A stretch of 64,000 bases of DNA from Methanocorpusculum labreanum Z (GTDB lineage Archaea > Halobacteriota > Methanomicrobia > Methanomicrobiales > Methanocorpusculaceae): assembly GCF_000015765.1 (NCBI RefSeq), contig NC_008942.1, positions 697,921-761,920 on the forward strand, in the 5' to 3' direction. A program made the position numbers and the translations under genes. The notes under the pieces are model-generated. The model ran no database searches and was not told the origin of the DNA. It saw nothing but the letters and a program-made list of their open reading frames with translations. Position 1 is the stretch's first letter. Each line of letters opens with the position of its first letter. Below are positions 8,529-16,771 of this stretch, in pieces.

Positions 8529-11500
8529 TTAAGTTATCATCTGTTTGGCGATTTCCTTTGCTGAATCAAAACATTTATTAGCTTCATCATATTTTTTTAA
8601 TTTTTCATAGCACCTTCCAGCTGAAGTAAAGTCCTTATACAGATATTGCGTATTAGATTCATATTTTGCAGCTTCAATGTAATATTCTGCTGCATTTATC
8701 AGATCCCCTTTTTCTTGATAATTATATGCCATGTGATATAATGGATATGCCAAATTTAAGTTACCATCTGTTTTAGCGATTTCCCTTGCTGAATCAAAAC
8801 AATTAATAGCTTCATCATATTTTTTTAATTTTTCATAGCACCCTCCAGCATAATTAAAGTCATTATACAGATGTTGTGGATTAGATTCATATTTTGCAGC
8901 TTCAATGTAATATTTTGCTCCATTTATCAGATCTCCTTTTTCTTGATAATTATATGCTATGCGAGATAATGGATGTGCCAAATTTAAGTTACCATCTGTT
9001 TTAGCGATTTCCTTTGCTGAATCAAAACATTTAATGGCTTCATCATATTTTTTTAATTTTTCATAGCACCTTCCAGCTGAAGTAAAGTCCCCACACAGAT
9101 ATTGCGTATTAGATTCATATTTTGCAGCTTCAATGTAATATTCTGCTGCATTTATCAGATCCCCTTTTTCTTCATAATTATATGCCATGTGATATAATGG
9201 ATGTGCCAAATTTAAGTTATCATCTGTTTTAGCGATTTCCTTTGCTGAATCAAAACAATTAATAGCTTCATCATATTTTTTTAATTTTTCATAGCACCCT
9301 CCAGCATAATTAAAGTCATTATACAGATGTTGCGGATTAGATTCACCTTTTGCAGCTTCAATGTAATATTTTGCTCCATTTATAAGATCCCCTGAATCTG
9401 CGTAACTCTTTGCCACTCCTGAGTAAAGGCGACCTAAATTTAATTTGTATTTTTCTGCTTTGTTGCGACTCAACTCAATAATTTCTGTAGCATTATTATT
9501 ATATCCCTTCTCTATCATGGTTTGTATAATTATTTGTATTTTTTTTAAGGATTTTGCTAGGGAATATGAGAATTTCATATTATTAGTAATGGTATCAATA
9601 ATACATTTTTGAGCTTCATTGATTTTTCCTAGATATATCAAAACTCTGGCATAATCTAGACGAACACCACTGATGTGATTCATATTTTGTCCATTCATAG
9701 GTGATAATTTCAATGATTTGTTGAAATATTCTTTGGATTTATTTAATTTTTCAGTGAATTCTGGACTGTTTTGGATACTTATTCCCCACGATAAATACAT
9801 TTTTCCTAGTTCATTTAGGGCAACTGCATTGTGTTTTCTATCAAAACTATTTGCAGATTCAAGATAAAGAGAGGTGGCTTCTTCATAGTTTATAGGAGTA
9901 TGATTATTTCGTGAAATATCTATTTTAGTGGAAGCCAACATATTTAAAGCATAATAATTGGATTTGTCCTGTTTATTGTTATATTTTATATATTCAGATA
10001 ATATTTGAGCAGCTTTGGTGAGATGGCTACCATTATTATATTTATCTAAGATATCTCCATAGTGTAATAAAAAATTAGCATATGTTACTATGAGCGATCC
10101 TGCTTTAGGATATTTTTTGATTATCTCATCTAATCTATTATCTATATATATATCCATCTTAATTTTATCAGATTTATCGCGACATAATTTTGATTTTTCT
10201 ATCAATAATTTAATATATGAATTTTCTAATACTATTTCAAAATTAGTAAATTTTTCAGGCATTAGTACCTTTTCAAGCTCACTCAATGATTTAAATAAGC
10301 TATTTATCTCATTTTCAGATATATTAAAGAAATCTATTTTACATTGATTATTAGTTGCTTTAGATCCCTTATTTTTCAAATAATTTGCATATGATAATCT
10401 ACAAATAACATCATTTCCATGAAAGCTATCTCCAATACCTATTTCATTTTTATCCCTAAAATATCGCTGATATATTGATTCTGCAGAGTTATCATTTCCT
10501 GCTCTCCTATAATGAATTGCGAGAGAGGAATAATTTGATGGATCTATTATTCTTCTTTTCTTTTGTGTTTCGATATTTTCTAAAAATAAATCTTCTATTT
10601 TTTTACCATACATCTTATATTCTTCAGAATTGTGATCATATTTTCTAATAATATTATCTCTTAAAAATGTTGCGTAAGTATGTATTTCTTTAACATCGTC
10701 CCTATAATTTAATTTTTCAAAAGCATATGTATAACATTCAATAATTCTCTCATCTCTATTATCAGAATATGGGATATATCGACATTTCCATGCGTAATCA
10801 ATCCAATGATTATATAACTCAGATTGAGCATATGTTATATATATTGGGTTTATTTTTGAGTTTTTAATAGTATTTATATATATATCAGTGGCATACTTGA
10901 GATTTTCATAAGAAATCTTACCTAAATCGATGCATAAGAAAACATCGGCGATATCAATAACATTAGTATCTAGTTTTCCTTTAATATTCTGGATGATCTT
11001 ATCTACAGATTTATTATAGCAAGTATTTATTATCTGATTATATTCACTTATGATATCATAGTTTTCATTATTCGTTCCTTTTCTTATACCCTTCTTCCAT
11101 TGTCTATTAAGAGAATAAATTTTTTCAGGAGTGTTCTCAACTATTTTCTTTTCAAAATAATATGTTTTTAAATGTTTTATTTTTAATTTAATATCTTCTT
11201 TTTGCTCTTTATATGCATATTCATTTATAATCTCATCTAAAAAATATGATGAAACAAAGTAATCATTTTTGGTTAAAAATAATAATATCAATGGAATAGT
11301 TATATCAGAATTAATATGATAAAATTTATTTATAGTTAACCACATTAAACAGTACATTCCGCGTGGGTATTCATTTAGGGTGTCTACTGAAAACTTTTGA
11401 TTTGACTGTTTAAGAAATATAACTAAATGGTGAATATAAAATGGCAATCCTTCACTTTTTTCGCGTATTTTAGTTAAAATATCATCTTTATCCCCTGGGA

Positions 11501-12461
11501 GTGTATCATTTTCTACATCGTATTTTTTTAAATAATTGTTTAATATCTGATATAGATTTAATTCGTCTGATTTTAGTTCGAGGACAACATAGTCGTTAAC
11601 TGCTGTTCTAAATAAATCTGAGAGTTGTTTAAGGGAGTCAAATTCATCATTACACAAAGTAATTATCACTTTGAATGGGCCTATCCAATTACCATTATTG
11701 TCCGTGCCTAATGACAGATTTATTAAATTTTCAAATCTGTTCTTTACTTCTTCACTTGTATCACCATCTCTATATAATGCATCTAATACTAAAATAGTAG
11801 TCTTCGGATCAGAATCGCCTAAATTATCATCCCATTTTGATATTGCATCTGAATTTGGATTGAGAAATATTATGTTTTTTATTTTATTAGTAGATTGACG
11901 AAGAGATTCATTATTTTCAAAAAAACGCTCAATACTCCACAATAAATATATTGATTTACCAATGCCTGCTCTCCCTTTTATAAATATAATTCTAGCGTCA
12001 TCATAAAAATCAATCGGATCAATATTTGAAAAATCAATAACTTCTTTAAATTTATCCCAATTTTTATCGGTCTCATTTTCGATAAATTTACCGATTGGGA
12101 GATTTTCTAAAAAATCTTTATTTGATATCAAATTATTCAAATCACTTTTTTTATGAATATTATATTTAACTAATTTTCCATAAGCATAATTTTTCCCATT
12201 ATCACATTTATTCTCTCCATTTCTTCTGGAGGATTTACACATATTATGAATATATTTTAAAAATTCTTTCAATAAATCAGTGGTAATTCCTGTGATAATT
12301 CCTATGATAATTGTGATAACTATTGAAGATATAATAAGAAATTGGATGAATTGGATTATTTGACTGAAAATATTAAAATAATAATTTAATATCATACTAC
12401 TAATAATAATAACTAACAATGTTACTATTATAGTTATAATTATCCCTTTTTTTTGAAACAT
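8529..12461 (-). CDS. Membrane-anchored STAND-type P-loop NTPase with C-terminal TPR array
   Basis: A 1310-residue protein, far more AT-rich than its neighbours. Order: two N-terminal membrane helices (about 7-27 and 35-63), a basic linker, then a P-loop ATPase with Walker A GRAGIGKS (163-170) and Walker B ILVLDAL (223-229). A later GLPFYIHHL matches the GxP motif of STAND ATPases, which are oligomerising switch proteins such as NACHT, AP-ATPase and Avs. A long helical-repeat region follows and ends in four near-identical 76-residue TPR units. By analogy it would sense a ligand through the TPRs and signal through the membrane part; that is inference, and no defence role is proven. No partner gene lies beside it. 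The present C-terminus (AKQMIT) comes from a one-base deletion. Confidence 0.8.
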   Translation of the reverse strand: MFQKKGIIITIIVTLLVIIISSMILNYYFNIFSQIIQFIQFLIISSIVITIIIGIITGITTDLLKEFLKYIHNMCKSSRRNGENKCDNGKNYAYGKLVKYNIHKKSDLNNLISNKDFLENLPIGKFIENETDKNWDKFKEVIDFSNIDPIDFYDDARIIFIKGRAGIGKSIYLLWSIERFFENNESLRQSTNKIKNIIFLNPNSDAISKWDDNLGDSDPKTTILVLDALYRDGDTSEEVKNRFENLINLSLGTDNNGNWIGPFKVIITLCNDEFDSLKQLSDLFRTAVNDYVVLELKSDELNLYQILNNYLKKYDVENDTLPGDKDDILTKIREKSEGLPFYIHHLVIFLKQSNQKFSVDTLNEYPRGMYCLMWLTINKFYHINSDITIPLILLFLTKNDYFVSSYFLDEIINEYAYKEQKEDIKLKIKHLKTYYFEKKIVENTPEKIYSLNRQWKKGIRKGTNNENYDIISEYNQIINTCYNKSVDKIIQNIKGKLDTNVIDIADVFLCIDLGKISYENLKYATDIYINTIKNSKINPIYITYAQSELYNHWIDYAWKCRYIPYSDNRDERIIECYTYAFEKLNYRDDVKEIHTYATFLRDNIIRKYDHNSEEYKMYGKKIEDLFLENIETQKKRRIIDPSNYSSLAIHYRRAGNDNSAESIYQRYFRDKNEIGIGDSFHGNDVICRLSYANYLKNKGSKATNNQCKIDFFNISENEINSLFKSLSELEKVLMPEKFTNFEIVLENSYIKLLIEKSKLCRDKSDKIKMDIYIDNRLDEIIKKYPKAGSLIVTYANFLLHYGDILDKYNNGSHLTKAAQILSEYIKYNNKQDKSNYYALNMLASTKIDISRNNHTPINYEEATSLYLESANSFDRKHNAVALNELGKMYLSWGISIQNSPEFTEKLNKSKEYFNKSLKLSPMNGQNMNHISGVRLDYARVLIYLGKINEAQKCIIDTITNNMKFSYSLAKSLKKIQIIIQTMIEKGYNNNATEIIELSRNKAEKYKLNLGRLYSGVAKSYADSGDLINGAKYYIEAAKGESNPQHLYNDFNYAGGCYEKLKKYDEAINCFDSAKEIAKTDDNLNLAHPLYHMAYNYEEKGDLINAAEYYIEAAKYESNTQYLCGDFTSAGRCYEKLKKYDEAIKCFDSAKEIAKTDGNLNLAHPLSRIAYNYQEKGDLINGAKYYIEAAKYESNPQHLYNDFNYAGGCYEKLKKYDEAINCFDSAREIAKTDGNLNLAYPLYHMAYNYQEKGDLINAAEYYIEAAKYESNTQYLYKDFTSAGRCYEKLKKYDEANKCFDSAKEIAKQMIT
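8545..9380 (-). repeat. 228-bp coding tandem repeats (TPR units in A-B-A-B order)
   Basis: The end of the ATPase gene has four copies of a 76-codon unit with very high DNA identity. Two versions alternate: A carries PQHLYNDFNYAGGCYEKLKK and B carries TQYL..DFTSAGRCYEKLKK. The order A-B-A-B indicates that a 456-bp two-unit block was duplicated recently. A fifth, damaged unit lies beyond the stop codon. Confidence 0.85.
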
Positions 12462-12695
12462 ATTGTTGATCTACAGGCTATAATTAGAAGTATTCTACAA
12501 TAAAGTTTTGCTATAAAGAGATTTTCATCATTCAATCCGCATCAGATGATATTGATGTACAAAATAGAGCCATTTTTGTAAGGAAATCTGGCAGACTGAA
12601 AATGTACGTTTGAAAAAGATGAAATTATATCATGAGAAAAGCATATTGCATCATCTAGTAACATACATTAAAAAAGAGTTGCTCATATCCAAAAA

Positions 12696-12857
12696 TCACG
12701 CCAGGACGACATAACTCTCCGCATTGTTGGCACTGTTCAGCCGCAAACTCTTCCATACCCTTGCATGCCTGCTAGTCTCCTTCGAAAACTTACTCGGCCT
12801 TGGCCGCATCTTTTGGGCAACCTGTTTCCTTATGGTAATATGAGAGTTTTTGATCAT
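12696..12857 (-). CDS. Possible small basic protein (53 aa), doubtful
   Basis: The ORF begins MIKNSHITIRKQVAQKMRPR and ends NNAESYVVLA. It is rich in Arg, Lys and Ser, has no membrane segment and no clear Shine-Dalgarno sequence. It could be the remnant of a longer gene. I do not recognise it; it is listed because its composition is less random than that of the ORFs around it. Confidence 0.2.
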   Translation of the reverse strand: MIKNSHITIRKQVAQKMRPRPSKFSKETSRHARVWKSLRLNSANNAESYVVLA

Positions 12858-12952
12858 ATTTTTGGGGGACAAGGCCGTGACTTCGGAGTGGAGCGGTCAC
12901 ATTGATATGCAATTGTTTAGATATACCCATTTTGTCATATTTTTGCTGTGTG

Positions 12953-13202
12953 GGTTGACGTCAGACGGCAGACGTCAGGTTGTTTTTATGGAAAACAGAT
13001 ACCCCGGGAATTTTTTGGGACTTTTTTCTTCTTTCATTTTTTGACTTTGTGTTAAATATATATAGTTTTAGAAAGAAAGAAATAACACAAGAGTATTTTG
13101 GCATCACATCTCTCTCGGGAGAGTGTGGCTCGATTTTTCAGGGTAGTTCTTTTTTTCTGAAAAGACAGGTGACGTCTGACGTCTGCCGTCTGATGTCAAC
13201 CA
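12953..13202. repeat. Inverted repeat pair enclosing 250 bp
   Basis: The left arm ggttgacgtcagacggcaga (continuing to 12978) and the right arm 13176-13202 are reverse complements over about 26 bp with one mismatch (gacgtc against gatgtc). The DNA between is AT-rich and includes ttaaatatatatag. The structure resembles a small non-autonomous element; no target duplication is evident. Confidence 0.5.
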
Positions 13203-13359
13203 TGAAGGTGGGTTCTAATCTAGGTGGATCTTCGTGAGCTGGATGTGCTGGGAATGAGTTGGTAGGCGCTTCTCCTCATATCAGTAAAGAACATGACGAT
13301 ACACAGATCTATCCCTGTCAGACAAAGCATATCGCTGATTCTGCCGAATCCTGCTTCAC

Positions 13360-13698
13360 TCAAATGATCCGTGTACCGCCGAATGCGTGGATCGTTCGCG
13401 TTCCGGCTTTGCATCTACCGCCCTGCAGGGTTCCTTTCGGGATAAAAATTTCTTCACCGGGGTGCAGGACCGTTTCTTTGCCGTTTATCGTGATGATATA
13501 CTCTCCGGCTACGCAGATCATGTATTCATCATAATCATGCCTGTGTTCTTTCGAGATTCTGTCGGATGAACATGTCCAAAAGGCCATTTGACTTCCATCC
13601 TGAGCGGTATAATAGTAACCGTCGACATCCGGCGTGTTTTGCTGCAGAGTTGGCACACGGTTTACACCTCTTTTCATAAATTCTGGGAAATTGTCCAT
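13360..13698 (-). CDS. Single-domain cupin protein
   Basis: A 112-residue protein with one cupin beta-barrel. The first cupin motif is clear: HRHDYDEYMICVAG, fitting HxH-x3-E-x6-G, so a metal site with two His and one Glu is likely. The second motif region, HPGEEIFIPKGTLQGG, keeps the PxG turn but has no obvious histidine. Small cupins of this type act as isomerases, sugar- or metal-binding proteins, or sensors; the substrate cannot be told. It stands alone between the AT-rich island and the 109-bp repeat array, so it may belong to the accessory region. Confidence 0.75.
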   Translation of the reverse strand: MDNFPEFMKRGVNRVPTLQQNTPDVDGYYYTAQDGSQMAFWTCSSDRISKEHRHDYDEYMICVAGEYIITINGKETVLHPGEEIFIPKGTLQGGRCKAGTRTIHAFGGTRII

Positions 13699-13829
13699 TC
13701 CAGTGTCCTCCTTTTCTCCTTCGACATTCTTCCCTCCGGTGAGACGATGGGATATGTATTATGTCTGTTTTACCAGTATGTTGATGTATCCCCAAAAGTT
13801 CGAGCACTGCCGACCGTGGTCCATTTTCA

Positions 13830-14196
13830 GCGTCCAGCCCGCAGTCGCAAACCTTCGGTTTGGTCGCAAATCAAAGATTTGCTCCGCTGAGGTCGTCGAC
13901 TTCGTCGCCAACCCGCCTCCGCTTAGGCCGTCCGCGTTGCGTCCAACCCACAGTCACAAACCTTCGGTTTGGTCGCAAATCAAAGATTTGCTCCGCTGAG
14001 GTCGTCGACTTCGTCGCCAACCCGCCTCCGCTTAGGCCGTCCGCGTTGCGTCCAACCCACAGTCACAAACCTTCGGTTTGGTCGCAAATCAAAGATTTGC
14101 TCCGCTGAGGTCGTCGACTTCGTCGCCAACCCGCCTCCGCTTAGGCCGTCCGCGTTGCGTCCAGCCCGCCATCACAAACCTTCGGTTTGGTTAGTT
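13830..14196. repeat. 109-bp tandem repeat array (three full units and part of a fourth)
   Basis: The segment caaaccttcggtttgg recurs at 13848, 13957, 14066 and 14175, exactly 109 bp apart. Each unit has two short hairpins (AAACC-TTC-GGTTT and GCAAATC-AAA-GATTTGC) followed by a GC-rich spacer with gtcgtcgacttcgtcgcc and cgcctccgcttaggccgtcc. The units are almost identical. The period is not a multiple of three and the arrangement differs from CRISPR, since no variable spacers are present. ORFs across it are artefacts of the repeat. Confidence 0.9.
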
Positions 14197-14262
14197 AAGA
14201 TTACCCTTTCAGGGTAGCCCGCAGTCGCAAGTTTCCTTCGAAAACTTGCTCCGCTGAGGGCG
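14197..14262. repeat. Related hairpin modules after the array
   Basis: Directly after the 109-bp array are two further short palindromes: taccctttcagggta, and caagtttccttcgaaaacttg followed by ctccgctgagg. The linker tccgctgagg matches the array, but the hairpin sequences have been swapped. These lie just downstream of the component A2 stop codon. Confidence 0.55.
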
Positions 14263-14265
14263 AAC

Positions 14266-15903
14266 CTATCGGTTCACCCCGCTTTCCAGATCCGCGGCCA
14301 TCTTCTTGACCTCCTTCTCGGAGATCTGCGCAAGCACCTCTGCCGTTGGACCCTCCGCGATGATCTTTCCGCCGCGGATAAACATACATCGATCGCACAC
14401 ATCCCGGACGAAGTCCATATCATGGGAAACGATGATAAACGTCTCATCCATCTCATCACGTGCATGCACGATCGAATGCTTCACATCGATCTTCGTGATA
14501 GGATCCATCGTTCCCGTCGGCTCATCCAAAAGAATGATCCGCGGCTCCCGGATAAGGACCTGACCCAGCGCCACACGGTGCTTCTCTCCTTCCGACAGCT
14601 CCGAAGGCTTCCGGTTCAGGATATCCTTCGCCTTCTTCTCCGTAAAACCCGCCATCCGAAGCGTGATCACCGCTTTACGAACGGCAAGCTCCTTTGGAAA
14701 CTCCAGCCCGATCGCGTCCGTCAGATTATCGATCACCGTCCGGTGAGGATACAGATCATACTCCTGATGTAAAAGCCCGATGTACTTCTTCGCTCTCCCG
14801 CGGAAATCGTATCCAGGTTTTCGCATATCCACCCACTCATCGCCGACCCTGACCTCCAGCGTTCCGCCTGTCGGCTCATACAGACCCGCGATCATCTTTG
14901 AAAGCGTCGTCTTACCTCCGCCGGAGACCCCGATGATACCCAGGATCTCCCGCTCATACACCTCGAACGTGATCTTATCCACCGCATTGATCACGCCGCG
15001 GTCCACTGCGATGAACTTCTTCGACAGATCCTTCGCCCGAACGATCGCACTCCCGCAGTCGGCACATGAATAGGTACAGTCATCCTTGCATCCTTTCATG
15101 AACTCGGCAACGATCTCTTCCGGACTGCCGATCCTCGTGATCCGTCCGTCATCCATCAGGACTGCACGATCGCACACATCTTCCAGCACCTGGGCAAAGT
15201 GGGACGTGATAACCATACCCATTTTCTTCTCCGTTCCCGCGGCTTTCAGCAGCTCGTGCACGATCGTCGCGGTCTTCGGATCCAGCGTCCCCGTCGGCTC
15301 ATCGGCGCACAAAAACAGCGGTTCGCGGGCCAGCTGCCGGGCAAGCACCACGCGCTGCTTCTCTCCGCCGGAAAGATCGCGGGCAACATGCATCATCCGG
15401 TGACTCAGCCGGACCTCGTCAACAAGATCTGCCGCACGGGAAAGTGCCTGGTTTGCCGGGTAGTTGATATCGTCGAGTGCCCGCAGAACATTCTCGATCA
15501 CGCGGTCGTCGCCGTAGAGCGAAAACGTTCTCTGGAACATCAGCGAGGTTCTGGCCATTATCTTTGCTTTGACCGCCGCGTTTTCCGGCGCCCAGAAATC
15601 GATGTCTTCGGCCGCGAGTGTTTCACCGCAGACCGGACAGGGTTTTCCTTCATCGCTTCTAAACTCGATCCTGCCGCATTTTTTGCAGCGGGAAATATGA
15701 TAGATGATTTTGCCGCTGGTTGGCGGGGTGTCGATACCCCGTATAAGGTGGATCAGAACGGTCTTTCCGCATCCCGATCTTCCGATCACGCCCACGATCT
15801 CTCCTTCGGCTATTTCGAGGCAGATATCGTCTAAAACGCGAATCCGCTCTTCCTCGCCGAAGTCCATACATACATTTTCTATTGTTATAAACGGTGTCGA
15901 CAT
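14266..15903 (-). CDS. atwA: Methyl-coenzyme M reductase activation component A2 (twin-ABC ATPase)
   Basis: A 545-residue soluble protein with two ABC ATPase domains. Walker A motifs are GRSGCGKTVLIH and GVSGGGKTTLSK; signature motifs are LSGGEKQRVVLARQ and LSEGEKHRVALGQ, with Walker B LCADEPTG and ILLDEPTG. A zinc-knuckle-like insert (CKKCGR...CPVCG) early in domain 1 and CADCG between the domains are typical of component A2. The protein is ATP-dependent and helps reductively activate the Ni-F430 of methyl-CoM reductase, so it marks the organism as a methanogen. Start: GGAG stands 6 nt before the ATG at 15901-15903. Two upstream codons (TTG at 15915, ATG at 15909) are less well placed. Confidence 0.88.
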   Translation of the reverse strand: MSTPFITIENVCMDFGEEERIRVLDDICLEIAEGEIVGVIGRSGCGKTVLIHLIRGIDTPPTSGKIIYHISRCKKCGRIEFRSDEGKPCPVCGETLAAEDIDFWAPENAAVKAKIMARTSLMFQRTFSLYGDDRVIENVLRALDDINYPANQALSRAADLVDEVRLSHRMMHVARDLSGGEKQRVVLARQLAREPLFLCADEPTGTLDPKTATIVHELLKAAGTEKKMGMVITSHFAQVLEDVCDRAVLMDDGRITRIGSPEEIVAEFMKGCKDDCTYSCADCGSAIVRAKDLSKKFIAVDRGVINAVDKITFEVYEREILGIIGVSGGGKTTLSKMIAGLYEPTGGTLEVRVGDEWVDMRKPGYDFRGRAKKYIGLLHQEYDLYPHRTVIDNLTDAIGLEFPKELAVRKAVITLRMAGFTEKKAKDILNRKPSELSEGEKHRVALGQVLIREPRIILLDEPTGTMDPITKIDVKHSIVHARDEMDETFIIVSHDMDFVRDVCDRCMFIRGGKIIAEGPTAEVLAQISEKEVKKMAADLESGVNR

Positions 15904-16069
15904 GCTCATCTCCAAAATTCGGATACTAATTGTACCTGATTGATTCGTGTCGCATACATTAATATATTTTGGCGCATATGAGTACTCACTGCATATTTTC
16001 CCAAACCAGACCGGACAAACGAAAACGCTTTAGGTATGGCATGAGAAGATATCCAGTACGAGTTGAGAT

Positions 16070-16444
16070 ATGCCTGAGAACCCAGAGATTTGTCCAAAAG
16101 GTAGATGCGGAAGACCGCGGGTACGGCGCTGCGTCGAACTTGATGAAACGCCGGGTTGTTACGCACCGGTCTGTCCGCGAAGAAAGGCTAAGATCGAGAT
16201 GGTTACCTTGTATCCCGAAGAGATCGCGGTTTTGAAACTTGTCGATCTCGAAGGGCTCTCTCAGGAGGACGCAGCCGGTGTTCTGGGTGTGTCCAGAAAA
16301 ACGGCATGGCGCGACCTTCACGAGGCACGCTATAAAGTCGCCGATGCTTTGGCCAACGGAAAAATGATCAAGGTATCCTGCTGCCCGCACGCAGACGGCA
16401 CAGTCCATCCGGATGGCTGCCGTATGCAGGGCAATGAGGAATAA
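16070..16444 (+). CDS. DUF134 (UPF0251) predicted DNA-binding protein
   Basis: A 124-residue protein with the DUF134 layout: a basic N-terminus with cysteines (CPKGRCGRPRVRRC), then a sigma-70 region-4-like helix-turn-helix, EEIAVLKLVDLEGLSQEDAA followed by GVLGVSRKTAWRDLHEARYK, and the ending VADALANGKMIKV. The tail has CCPH and a further Cys that may bind metal. Such proteins often sit beside Mrp/Nbp35 ATPases or Fe-S and dinitrogenase-cofactor genes, as here (Mrp follows 327 bp downstream). A role as redox- or metal-linked regulator is inference. Confidence 0.85.
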   Translation: MPENPEICPKGRCGRPRVRRCVELDETPGCYAPVCPRRKAKIEMVTLYPEEIAVLKLVDLEGLSQEDAAGVLGVSRKTAWRDLHEARYKVADALANGKMIKVSCCPHADGTVHPDGCRMQGNEE

Positions 16445-16771
16445 CCTTCAGGGTCTATCCGGCATATCCATTCATTATTTCCGGTAAAACGGAAGGAACC
16501 GGCGGGTGATGACCGCCGCCTTGTGTTTTCCTGAAAAAAACGTTATCACATCCACGTCCCTCTAAACTCTCAAGAGAGGATCCGTTCTTCGTCCCGCTGC
16601 AAATGCCGTTGAAATAGATTCGATTCTTATCTATTCCCGGGATTTTGGATCCCTCAGCACATTCCGGTTTGGGTCGATCCCCGAACCATCTTATTTCTCC
16701 AATATGCGTCTCTCAATCTCTGCTGTATGTACAAATGATTCTGCAGCAGAACCAAAACGGAGCAATGATAC
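16445..16771. other. 327-bp gap before the Mrp ATPase
   Basis: No ORF or RNA gene is supportable here. A GC-rich palindrome (ggcgg-gtgatga-ccgcc) lies at about 16501-16517 and could be a terminator stem for the DUF134 gene. A second short palindrome, ctctcaagagag, lies at about 16567-16578. Confidence 0.4.

Larger units (their letters stand above)
12462..13359. other. AT-rich gap of about 900 bp, no convincing gene
   Basis: The gap lies upstream of the large ATPase and downstream of the cupin gene. It contains an inverted repeat pair (12953-12978 and 13176-13202) and one weak 53-codon ORF, listed separately. The ORFs near 12850-13240 lack a ribosome-binding site and overlap the inverted repeats. 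A stretch near 12775-12800 (ccttcgaaaacttactcgg) resembles the hairpin modules at 14.2 kb. Confidence 0.5.

Noticed and set aside
12850-13237. 64- and 85-codon ORFs
   Set aside because: They cross the inverted repeat arms and have no ribosome-binding site.
13830-14196. CRISPR array
   Set aside because: The 109-bp units are nearly identical over the full length with no variable spacers, and no cas genes are near.
13588-14217. Several ORFs of 82-121 codons
   Set aside because: They are readings through the 109-bp tandem repeat, and their peptides repeat the same piece in shifting frames.
16506-16533. Box C/D small RNA (gtgatga ... ctga)
   Set aside because: Only one C box and one D-like box are present; C' and a second D box are missing.
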